Part shown: positions 1 to 5,223 of the stretch, one piece after another
Position numbering within the stretch: the stretch's first letter is position 1
Layout: each line of letters begins with the position of its first letter
NCBI GenBank assembly: GCA_003818675.1
Contig: RPPD01000117.1
Span: 1-6,981, forward strand
Length of the DNA stretch: 6,981 nt
Direction of reading: 5' to 3'
From: Spirochaetaceae bacterium
GTDB lineage: Bacteria; Spirochaetota; Spirochaetia; SZUA-6; RPPD01
Translations under genes and position numbers: made by a program
The notes under the pieces: model-generated
What the model was told of the DNA's origin: nothing
What the model saw: only the letters and a program-made list of their open reading frames with translations
The model's database searches: none

Positions 1-357
1 AGTTGAAGCCGCCCTGATGGCGCCTATTGAAACCGAGTGCTCGCCTCCCAGAACAATTGGCAGACTTCCGCGCGCAAAGGCCATGGCAGTCTCGCGTTCA
101 ACGGATTCTGCCATGGCCTGCGGCGTTGAAAAATCAAGCGCAGGCGAGGTTGTATGTATTCCCCTCACATATGGCAGGGAATTGGTTTCTATATCATAGT
201 ATTCAACCTGTTCAGATGCACGGATCAAGGCCGCTGGACCCTTGTCAGCACCTTTGTTCCAGCTGGAGGTTGCATCATATGGCACAGGTATTATTGTATA
301 AGCTGCACTATCCGATGCAGCGTATGCACCTTCGATATTCAGAAAATTTGTGTTCAT
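1..357 (-). CDS. speB: Agmatinase, N-terminal part (cut by left window edge)
   Basis: Read on the minus strand, 119 codons stay open from an ATG at 357-355 to base 1. Agmatinase is a cytoplasmic Mn-dependent ureohydrolase that splits agmatine into putrescine and urea. The family start is easy to recognise: NFLNIEGAY at residues 4-12, the IIPVPYDATSSWNKGADKGP block at 22-41 with its ureohydrolase-type GA-x-x-GP turn, then RASEQVEYYD at 46-55. GGEHS at 104-108 carries the first metal-ligand histidine (His107). The later Asp/His metal motifs lie outside the window, so activity cannot be judged. About 40% of a usual agmatinase of some 300 residues is present. The ATG at 357 is preferred because family similarity begins there, although its ribosome site is weak (GTGGA about 5 bases upstream). 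An in-frame ATG at 447 would add 30 residues unlike the family. The gene is divergent from the HD gene. Arginase-like relatives are the main alternative. Confidence 0.9.
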   Translation of the reverse strand, partial: MNTNFLNIEGAYAASDSAAYTIIPVPYDATSSWNKGADKGPAALIRASEQVEYYDIETNSLPYVRGIHTTSPALDFSTPQAMAESVERETAMAFARGSLPIVLGGEHSVSIGAIRAAST

Positions 358-411
358 AAAATCCACGTTACACCAACCTGGCGCAAATGGGAAGCATATT
401 GCAGGGCATTC

Positions 412-438
412 TTGAAGGTTTCTCCATGAATGTATAAT
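412..438 (+). promoter_or_regulatory. Putative promoter of the HD-domain gene
   Basis: A perfect -10 box TATAAT lies at 433-438. The nearest -35-like hexamer is TTGAAG at 412-417, with a short 15-base spacer. The predicted transcription start is near 445, which gives a leader of about 44 bases before the TTG start. The -10 is strong and the -35 is weak, so an activator or an extended -10 mode is possible. Confidence 0.45.
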
Positions 439-452
439 ATAGTGCATCGCTC

Positions 453-462
453 TAACATGTTA
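453..462. promoter_or_regulatory. 10-bp perfect palindrome, possible operator
   Basis: TAACATGTTA reads the same on both strands. It lies just downstream of the transcription start predicted from the TATAAT at 433-438, a position where a dimeric repressor could act. A palindrome of this length can arise by chance in AT-rich spacer, so this is a candidate only. Confidence 0.25.
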
Positions 463-474
463 TTTTATGCCGCC

Positions 475-482
475 AAAAGGAG
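475..482 (+). promoter_or_regulatory. Ribosome binding site fixing a TTG start
   Basis: AAAAGGAG lies 6 bases before the TTG at 489. This strong site with ideal spacing is the main reason to accept a TTG start for the HD-domain gene. Confidence 0.75.
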
Positions 483-488
483 CAGCCC

Positions 489-1082
489 TTGAAACAGCAC
501 TTTGAACAACAACTTGAATTTCTTTCCGAACTGGAGAAGCTGAAATCAGTCATCAGGAGGACGTATCTGCTTGACTCCTCACGCAGGGAAAATGACGCGG
601 AACATTCATGGCAGGTCAGCGTCATGGCAATCCTCTTTGGCGAATACGCTTCACATAAGGACCTGGACATGCTCAAGGTATTGAAAATCCTTCTTCTGCA
701 TGACGCGGTTGAAGTATATGCAGGAGACACATACATCTATGACACCTTGGCACGCTCGACTCAGAAAGAACGCGAGGGAAAAGCCGCAGACAGGCTGTTT
801 GCCCTGCTTCCAGACAATCAGTGCAGCGAGTTCCATAAACTCTGGGACGAATATGAGGCAGCCCAGACCCCTGAGGCAAAATACGCAAATGCAATTGACA
901 GATTTCAGCCGCTTTGGCACAATTATATGACCAAAGGAAAAGCCTGGCAGGAGCACAACGTCGCGGCAGAGGCCACCCACAGGATTAATGACAAGATAAG
1001 GGAAGGATCAAGCTTCCTCTGGGAGTATGGCAGGGACATGATTGTCCAGGCTGTAAAGAAGGGGTATCTGAATGAAAAATGA
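489..1082 (+). CDS. HD-domain phosphohydrolase, YfbR/HDDC2-like (predicted 5'-nucleotidase)
   Basis: This is a 197-residue cytoplasmic protein of the HD_3/YfbR-HDDC2 group. Characterised members are metal-dependent 5'-deoxynucleotidases that remove phosphate from (deoxy)nucleoside monophosphates. The visible signature is the RREND-AEHSW block at residues 32-41 with His39, the HD pair His71-Asp72 in LLLHDAVEVYAGD (68-80) with Glu75 and Asp80, and AIDRFQP at 135-141 with the last metal-ligand candidate Asp137. All expected HD ligands are therefore present, and the length matches the family's usual 190-200 residues. Translation starts at TTG behind AAAAGGAG. The last 11 bases overlap the start of the membrane-protein gene, so the two are probably translationally coupled. 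The HD superfamily also includes cyclic-nucleotide enzymes, so the substrate is inferred from family resemblance only. Confidence 0.88.
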   Translation: MKQHFEQQLEFLSELEKLKSVIRRTYLLDSSRRENDAEHSWQVSVMAILFGEYASHKDLDMLKVLKILLLHDAVEVYAGDTYIYDTLARSTQKEREGKAADRLFALLPDNQCSEFHKLWDEYEAAQTPEAKYANAIDRFQPLWHNYMTKGKAWQEHNVAAEATHRINDKIREGSSFLWEYGRDMIVQAVKKGYLNEK

Positions 1083-1614
1083 CGATGTTAGAATAGACAA
1101 GTTTTACGATGGAATTGAAACCAAACGCGCAAATGGACTCATGTACCTGCTTTTTCTATGGCTTGTTGCTTTTAATCCGATCCTGGTTCTATTGACCGGG
1201 TTCCCGGTCATTGATTTTGTATCCACTTATCTGCCGCAGCTCGGCCATGAGTGGATACTTGCCTTAAGACCCATAATATATGCAATTCTGATAGCGCTAG
1301 CCGCAGCAGGCATATTATTGGGCATAGGTGTAAATCTGTTGAAAAGATCCGCATGGAGACTCCTGAAGGTATATTTGCCGCTTCTTCAGGCCGTTTACCT
1401 GGCGCTTCTTATCCCAGCATTTCCCCTGCTGGAGGCGGTTATAAAAGCGGGGTTATTCAAACTCCAGCCCCTGAAAAAATATCATGAATATCTGACAACT
1501 TTCATTACCATGATTATCGCCTCATCCATAATATTTTTGCTGCTGTTTTTATATGTATTGAAATCAAAAAAAGCCAAGTCAACGTTCTCTCCGGAAAAGC
1601 ATAATTTTATATAG
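1072..1614 (+). CDS. Four-helix integral membrane protein, DUF2569-like
   Basis: This 180-residue protein has a short charged N-terminus and four hydrophobic segments, at about residues 22-44, 66-88, 98-120 and 141-163, followed by a basic tail. No signal peptide or catalytic motif is visible. Two features recall the DUF2569 family: the first helix opening GLMYLLFLWLVAFNPI, and the tail YVLKSKKAKSTF after the fourth helix, which resembles the SKRVKxTF ending common there. The function of that family is unknown. The ATG is preceded by AAGGGG at 1059-1064, seven bases upstream, inside the end of the HD gene, and the reading frames overlap by 11 bases. The pair is thus likely a two-gene operon, but what the membrane protein contributes to a nucleotide phosphohydrolase cannot be told. 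The membrane topology is much firmer than the family name. Confidence 0.8.
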   Translation: MKNDDVRIDKFYDGIETKRANGLMYLLFLWLVAFNPILVLLTGFPVIDFVSTYLPQLGHEWILALRPIIYAILIALAAAGILLGIGVNLLKRSAWRLLKVYLPLLQAVYLALLIPAFPLLEAVIKAGLFKLQPLKKYHEYLTTFITMIIASSIIFLLLFLYVLKSKKAKSTFSPEKHNFI

Positions 1615-1720
1615 CTGCCGTGAGAGACACAGGGAAAATGGTTTTCGAAGGCAGTGGAAAAATCCTTGCGGCCTGGGCGACGAAATTTTCTGGCGAACAC
1701 AGATGCAAGGGCATTTTAAC

Positions 1721-1725
1721 GGAGG
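1721..1725 (+). promoter_or_regulatory. Ribosome binding site fixing a second TTG start
   Basis: GGAGG lies 7 bases before the TTG at 1733. The reading frame from this TTG begins with a clean signal peptide, so site and product agree. I found no convincing promoter in the 118 bases between the membrane-protein stop and this start. Confidence 0.75.
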
Positions 1726-1732
1726 ATTATAA

Positions 1733-2995
1733 TTGAAATCAAGCCTTGCAAAGCGCCTCAGTGTCGTGATAATCACCTTCATTATTACAGTTGCAGTCTC
1801 GAGTGAAAGCCCGGCATTCCCCAGCGCTGTCGGTTTCGGCATCGACACTCCCGCCGGCAGGGGAGGCCGGATCATCAAGGTCGTCAATCTCAATCCGGAG
1901 GGCGAAGGCTCGCTGAAGGCCGCCCTGGAGACCCAGGGGCCGCGGATTGTCGTTTTTGAAATCGGCGGAGTAATCGACCTGGATAAAAAAACCCTCCGCA
2001 TCAGTGAGCCGTACATCACTGTCGCCGGGCAGACCGCCCCGTCACCAGGCATTACCATGATCCGGGGAAGCCTGGAGATCACTGCCCATGACGTGCTCAT
2101 CCAGCATATTCGTTTGCGGATCGGTGACGCAGGCATGCCCAAAGGGAGCGGTTATGAACCGGAGATGACCGTTTCCGCCGCGCATCACGTCGTAATAGAC
2201 CACTGCTCCGTATCATGGGGAGTAGATGAAAACCTGTCCATATCCGGGCCGCGCTACGACGGACCCGAGGCCACTTCACACGATGTGACCATCTCCAACT
2301 GTTTTATCACGGAAGGACTTTCCAGCAGCACCCATTCGAAAGGGATCCACTCGATGGGAACGCTCGTGCACGACAATTGCACGCAGGTGGCGATTATCGG
2401 CAATTTCTATGCGCATAACGATGAGCGCAATCCATGGTTTAAGGGGGGAACGACCGGCATCATAGTCAACAATGTAATCTACAATCCCGGGAAATGGGCC
2501 ATTCGCCTTGGCCTTGTCTCAGGCGAATGGTACCAGAAGACCTTTCCCGCTTTTCCAAAGGTGAGCGTTGTCGGCAATGTCCTGAAATTCGGCGTCAATA
2601 CCCCGCCCAGACAGATACTGGTCTCGGGCAATGAGTGGGGCGAGGCCTATTGTCTGGACAACCTTGTCCTGGGCAGGCCTGACAATGCTCAGGTAATCAC
2701 GGGGCCCATGATGAAGCCCCTTGCATCCGCGCCGCTGTGGCCGCAGGGCCTGGTTGCCATGCCGGTTAAGGCCGTCATCGATCACGTCATGTACCATTCC
2801 GGGGCCCGGCCCCGGAATCGCGATAAAACTGATATCAGGTTAGTGACCGACTTTTTTGCAGGTTCGGGCAAAATAATAGACAGCCAGAACGATGTCGGCG
2901 GCTATCCCATGGAAGCGCCGAAGTATCGCGCTTTAAGCATACCGCAAACCGGTGTTGACGAATGGCTGGCGGAGCTGGCCCGCGAATTGGAATAA
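1733..2995 (+). CDS. Secreted polysaccharide lyase family 1 (pectate lyase-like) protein
   Basis: This 420-residue exported protein is predicted to cleave pectate or a related uronate polymer by beta-elimination outside the cytoplasm. Residues 1-28 form a Sec signal peptide: KR near the start, the hydrophobic stretch VVIITFIITVAV, then an Ala/Ser-rich exit. The mature start AFPSAVGFG followed by GRGG and GSLKAAL (59-65) is typical of this PL1 group, and the body is a run of short beta-helix coils. VVIDHCSVSWGVDENLS at 153-169 matches the vWiDH region, with acidic candidates for the calcium site at Asp156, Asp165 and Glu166. NDERNPWFKGG at 229-239 matches the catalytic strand: Arg232 aligns with the catalytic arginine, while five residues on, where pectate lyase C has a second arginine, there is Lys237. 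The gene is GC-rich (50-63% in sampled lines) compared with its neighbours. No transporter or binding-protein gene accompanies it. Substrate is uncertain. Confidence 0.88.
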   Translation: MKSSLAKRLSVVIITFIITVAVSSESPAFPSAVGFGIDTPAGRGGRIIKVVNLNPEGEGSLKAALETQGPRIVVFEIGGVIDLDKKTLRISEPYITVAGQTAPSPGITMIRGSLEITAHDVLIQHIRLRIGDAGMPKGSGYEPEMTVSAAHHVVIDHCSVSWGVDENLSISGPRYDGPEATSHDVTISNCFITEGLSSSTHSKGIHSMGTLVHDNCTQVAIIGNFYAHNDERNPWFKGGTTGIIVNNVIYNPGKWAIRLGLVSGEWYQKTFPAFPKVSVVGNVLKFGVNTPPRQILVSGNEWGEAYCLDNLVLGRPDNAQVITGPMMKPLASAPLWPQGLVAMPVKAVIDHVMYHSGARPRNRDKTDIRLVTDFFAGSGKIIDSQNDVGGYPMEAPKYRALSIPQTGVDEWLAELARELE

Positions 2996-3044
2996 CCTGA
3001 ACGGGTATGCAACAGTCCGATTCCACTTGAACCTGAACGTATGC
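2996..3044. repeat. Short imperfect direct repeat after the lyase gene
   Basis: CCTGAACGGGTATGC at 2996-3010 recurs as CCTGAACGTATGC at 3032-3044, the second copy lacking two G's. The first copy starts immediately after the lyase stop codon. The second begins at the end of the predicted -35 box of the transporter promoter and fills most of its spacer. The repeat may be a protein site or a small duplication; the sequence does not decide. Confidence 0.35.
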
Positions 3045-3055
3045 CATGCTATATT
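3027..3055 (+). promoter_or_regulatory. Putative promoter of the queuosine-precursor transporter gene
   Basis: TTGAAC at 3027-3032 and TATATT at 3050-3055 are separated by 17 bases, a standard sigma-70-like arrangement with 4/6 and 5/6 consensus matches. The transcription start would fall near 3062, giving an unusually long leader of about 159 bases before the ATG at 3221. Confidence 0.5.
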
Positions 3056-3073
3056 CTTGCATGTACGGCGGTC

Positions 3074-3143
3074 GAAGTTCCACCCGCCCACGCACCCCGG
3101 CAACCCACTCTTGTACTAACCCACAATAGTACCGGGGAGCTTC
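3074..3143 (+). promoter_or_regulatory. Bulged multi-segment stem in the transporter leader
   Basis: The 17 consecutive bases 3127-3143 can all pair with three separate upstream segments. Bases 3136-3143 pair with 3074-3081 (one G-U pair), 3132-3135 with 3097-3100, and 3127-3131 with 3114-3118, the last closing on an 8-9 base loop. Two 5'-side bulges of 15 and 13 bases remain unpaired. An alternative six-pair stem, 3095-3100 with 3132-3137, is also possible. This was found by eye without energy calculation. It could be a regulatory leader fold or a chance product of the local GC richness. Confidence 0.3.
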
Positions 3144-3144
3144 A

Positions 3145-3198
3145 GGAGAAATCAAGAATTTCTATTAAGGTAAACGCCAGGGAAATTCTTGATTCTCC
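3145..3198 (+). promoter_or_regulatory. 17-bp hairpin just upstream of the transporter ribosome site
   Basis: The arms 3145-3162 and 3182-3198 are complementary over 17 base pairs with a single bulged A, around a 19-base loop (3163-3181). This is far longer than expected by chance. No T-run follows on either strand, so it is not a standard intrinsic terminator. It ends 11 bases before the AGGAG ribosome site at 3210-3214. Possible roles are control of translation initiation, an RNA-stability or processing element, or a protein-bound inverted repeat. It does not match the preQ1 riboswitch layouts I know. Confidence 0.55.
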
Positions 3199-3220
3199 AC
3201 AACCAAAACAGGAGTCATTA

Positions 3221-3880
3221 ATGAAATCATTACAGAAGAAGCATCTCCCAGGATCCGCGCGCCCTGCGGAATTTTCCAGCATTGCGATTATTCTGGTCGC
3301 GTCATACATCGCCGCGCAAATGCTCTCGGACATCACCAGTAACAAGCTCGGGAACCTTTTTGGATTTGCCATTGACATGGGCACATTCATCTACCCCATC
3401 ACCTTCACGCTGCGTGACCTGATCCATAAAAAACTTGGAAAAGACAAGGCCCGCCTTGTAATTATTGTTGCTGGCGCAATCAACATGCTGATGGCGGCCT
3501 ATGTTTATTTCACGGCATTTTTCCCAAGCCACAATGACTTTGTCTGGCATGATGCCTTCATCGGCATTTTTGCCCTGACCCCGCGCCTGGTAATCGCCTC
3601 CATCATTGCCGAGATCGCCAGCGAACTGATTGACACGGAAATCTACCATTGGTTTGTGACAAGGATCACTGGCAGACACCAATGGGCAAGGGTGCTTGTC
3701 TCCAACAGCGTGAGTGTTCCCGTGGACAGCGCGATTTTTACATTTGCCGCATTTGCTTTCACCTATTCATGGGAGGTAGTGCTGAGTATTTTCCTGATAA
3801 ATGTGATAATCAAGTACATTGTCACAGTTGTGAGCATCCCCATGATATACCTTGTGCCAGAAAAGAACCTGAAAAAATAA
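3221..3880 (+). CDS. Queuosine precursor transporter, YhhQ/VUT family
   Basis: This 219-residue inner-membrane protein belongs to the family that includes E. coli YhhQ (about 220 residues), which takes up the queuosine precursors preQ0 and preQ1 for tRNA modification; some members carry queuine. About six hydrophobic segments are seen, near residues 18-36, 48-64, 78-100, 112-137, 166-184 and 186-211. Family marks are SNKLGNLFGF (40-49), YPITFTLRDLIHKKLGKDKA (58-77), ASELIDTEIYHWF (133-145) and VPVDSAIFTFAAF (166-178). The start is the ATG at 3221, with AGGAG at 3210-3214 six bases upstream. The frame is open back to an ATG at 3041, but that stretch is low in similarity to any membrane protein and contains the leader stems. 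The gene stands alone behind its own promoter. No queuosine synthesis genes are nearby, so salvage is inferred from the family. Confidence 0.88.
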   Translation: MKSLQKKHLPGSARPAEFSSIAIILVASYIAAQMLSDITSNKLGNLFGFAIDMGTFIYPITFTLRDLIHKKLGKDKARLVIIVAGAINMLMAAYVYFTAFFPSHNDFVWHDAFIGIFALTPRLVIASIIAEIASELIDTEIYHWFVTRITGRHQWARVLVSNSVSVPVDSAIFTFAAFAFTYSWEVVLSIFLINVIIKYIVTVVSIPMIYLVPEKNLKK

Positions 3881-3900
3881 AGATACCGCAGGATTTTCCT

Positions 3901-3929
3901 TTGATATTTTCATGACTCCGCACTACATT
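3901..3929 (+). promoter_or_regulatory. Putative promoter of the three-gene envelope operon
   Basis: TTGATA at 3901-3906 and TACATT at 3924-3929 have a 17-base spacer (5/6 and 4/6 consensus matches). The start of transcription would fall near 3936, just before the AGAAAGGA ribosome site at 3936-3943. This supports the ATG at 3954 over the one at 3912, which would lie upstream of the transcript. Confidence 0.45.
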
Positions 3930-3953
3930 GTTACCAGAAAGGATCATGGTGTC

Positions 3954-4613
3954 ATGAAAAGAGTGTTATTGTTCGCATGCATGCTGGCGTGGATATGTGT
4001 GTCCGCACTCGCAGAAGCGCCAGTCCGTAATTGTTCAAAGATCACCTGCGAGACCCATGTATTTACCTGGAGCTTCAAGGAGCAGGAATGGTCCAAAGGC
4101 CAGCTCATAAAGGTACTGGTCCAGCAATTCAGCAAAGACAACAAACTTGTTTCCGAAGAGCTTTCAGATGGAAAAAATGGAATTCTTGAAAAAATTATCT
4201 ATAGCTACGGGCCTGAAGGAACAATAAAATCTTTTTTTAACGCGGGCAACAAACTCATCCGCACGTCTGCAATAACTCTAAAGGGTGATACTGAAACAGA
4301 AATTGTCAAGCGCATTGACGGCAGCATTTTCCAGCAGTACGTGACCAAAAAAGACAATAGCGGGAAGATTCTGCAGATTTCACACATGGACGCAGCAGGG
4401 AAACTTGTTTTCCGCAAGGACCATGTCTATGACTCCCGCGGGTTTTTGACCTATATACGGCTCTTCAATCCTGACAATACGCTTGCAGTGGAAATCAGAT
4501 ATGAATACAAGAAATTTGACACTGACGGAAACTGGCTTGTGCGCGAGGAATACTATGCGTACGGCGATGTAGGCAACAGGCCGCATGAGATTGTCACAAG
4601 GAAAATGGAATAG
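3954..4613 (+). CDS. Secreted protein with YD-repeat-like segments, function unknown
   Basis: This 219-residue protein begins with a clear Sec signal peptide: MKR, a hydrophobic core at residues 4-18, and a likely cut after ALA at 18-20. The mature protein has two cysteines, Cys27 and Cys32, which could form a disulphide. From about residue 60 it is built of roughly 20-residue beta-hairpin-like units that recall YD/RHS-type repeats, such as YSYGPEGTIKSFF (83-95), DNSGKILQISH (134-144), YDSRGFLTYIRLF (159-171) and YEYKKFDTDGNWLVREEY (183-200). The ending, with DGNWLVRE followed by EIVTRK, is common in short bacterial proteins of this kind. No catalytic motif is seen, and it lacks the long core and C-terminal toxin of true RHS proteins. 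It is the first gene of an operon, 9 bases ahead of the lipoprotein gene. A periplasmic or surface structural role is only a guess. Confidence 0.8.
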   Translation: MKRVLLFACMLAWICVSALAEAPVRNCSKITCETHVFTWSFKEQEWSKGQLIKVLVQQFSKDNKLVSEELSDGKNGILEKIIYSYGPEGTIKSFFNAGNKLIRTSAITLKGDTETEIVKRIDGSIFQQYVTKKDNSGKILQISHMDAAGKLVFRKDHVYDSRGFLTYIRLFNPDNTLAVEIRYEYKKFDTDGNWLVREEYYAYGDVGNRPHEIVTRKME

Positions 4614-4622
4614 GAACATGTC

Positions 4623-5216
4623 ATGAAAAGAAATATATTGCAACACGCGCCTGCAGCTGTCCTCGTTTTTACCATTCTTTTTTTCTCAGGATGCGGTACT
4701 GTAAAAATAGAACTCGGTCATCCCCGCACTGGTTCATCATCACCAGCGACTGATTCAAATAAGCCACCCCAATCCAGATCAAACGACCTTACGATTGAAT
4801 CCATTGCCGCCATTGGCAAGCGTCACGCCCAGGGAACAGGTGTTGGTTCTAAAGTGCTGGCTGCAGGAGACACCATGGTCTTTTCAAAGCAAGTCATAGT
4901 TGGCGGGTGCTGGGATTTTGTCAATGCCGTTTACATCAAGGCTGGATTTCCGGCTGACAAGCGCGAAAAGATTTACATGGAAAAGGAAACAGGCCCCTTC
5001 GCAGATCCAGCCATGCTGCAGCCAGGCGACTGGGTGATGTACCGCAATCTGCCCTATGAAGAAATAGGCCACAGCGCAATCTTCGTGGAATGGATTGATT
5101 TTTCAAGAAGAAGCGCACTGACCATAGAATATGTGGGGCGCAGCCGTGAGATGCCTGGCTGGTACCGCGAGGCTGACCTCACAAAAATCTGGGGCATACT
5201 CAGGCCCAGGGGTTAA
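4623..5216 (+). CDS. Lipoprotein with NlpC/P60-like cysteine hydrolase domain
   Basis: This 197-residue protein is predicted to be a lipid-anchored envelope enzyme. The signal ends in FFSGC with the acylated cysteine at residue 24; Phe at -3 makes the lipobox slightly unusual. Residues 35-55 are a Ser/Pro-rich linker. The domain from about residue 56 has the order expected of NlpC/P60 and related papain-like amidases: GGCWDFVNAVYIKAGF at 94-109 with the nucleophile candidate Cys96, then LQPGDWVMYRN at 132-142, then IGHSAIFVEW at 148-157 with His150. Glu169 in IEYVG could be the third polar residue. Such enzymes cut peptidoglycan stem peptides or gamma-glutamyl bonds, but the actual substrate is not visible. 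AGGA at 4612-4615 lies seven bases before the ATG. The gene sits 9 bases after the secreted-protein gene and 7 bases before the CapA gene, which suggests co-translation. A CHAP-type assignment is the main alternative. Confidence 0.75.
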   Translation: MKRNILQHAPAAVLVFTILFFSGCGTVKIELGHPRTGSSSPATDSNKPPQSRSNDLTIESIAAIGKRHAQGTGVGSKVLAAGDTMVFSKQVIVGGCWDFVNAVYIKAGFPADKREKIYMEKETGPFADPAMLQPGDWVMYRNLPYEEIGHSAIFVEWIDFSRRSALTIEYVGRSREMPGWYREADLTKIWGILRPRG

Positions 5217-5223
5217 GGCACCC

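Larger units (their letters stand above)
358..488. promoter_or_regulatory. Divergent intergenic region between agmatinase and HD gene
   Basis: This 131-base gap separates the two divergent start codons, so it should hold both promoters. The plus-strand signals are listed separately. On the minus strand only AT-rich candidates such as TATATT or TATTAT around 432-441 can be seen, with no good -35 box, so the agmatinase promoter remains undefined. The minus-strand frame of agmatinase stays open up to an ATG at 447, which may be chance. Confidence 0.5.

Noticed and set aside
17..429. Plus-strand reading frames in the first 430 bases
   Set aside because: The minus strand encodes a recognisable agmatinase over bases 1-357, so the plus-strand frames are antisense shadows.
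452..980. Minus-strand reading frames opposite the HD gene
   Set aside because: They are shadows of the HD gene, whose metal-binding motifs are intact on the plus strand.
1615..1732. Terminator or small gene between the membrane-protein and lyase genes
   Set aside because: Only weak pairings such as GAAAA-TGG-TTTTC and CTGCC/GGCAG are seen, with no T-run and no small frame with a ribosome site.
1579..2142. 187-codon minus-strand reading frame opposite the membrane-protein and lyase genes
   Set aside because: It lies antisense to two well-supported genes, has no recognisable domain and is explained by the high GC of the lyase gene.
3041..3220. 60-residue N-terminal extension of the transporter from an ATG at 3041
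   Set aside because: The frame is open, but the ATG precedes the predicted transcription start near 3062, the residues do not resemble the family, and the ATG at 3221 has a good ribosome site and gives the usual family length.
3062..3220. A known preQ1-I or preQ1-II riboswitch
   Set aside because: The A-rich stretch before AGGAG is suggestive, but the short 5-bp stem with C-rich loop of class I and the conserved class II pairing before the ribosome site are not seen; the main stem here is 17 bp.
3912..3953. Upstream start of the secreted YD-like protein at 3912
   Set aside because: The ATG at 3954 starts directly with a signal peptide and has AGAAAGGA upstream; 3912 would lie ahead of the predicted transcription start.
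5131..5223. Upstream start of the CapA gene at 5131
   Set aside because: It would overlap 86 bases of the lipoprotein gene, adds 31 residues before the membrane anchor and has no fitting ribosome site.
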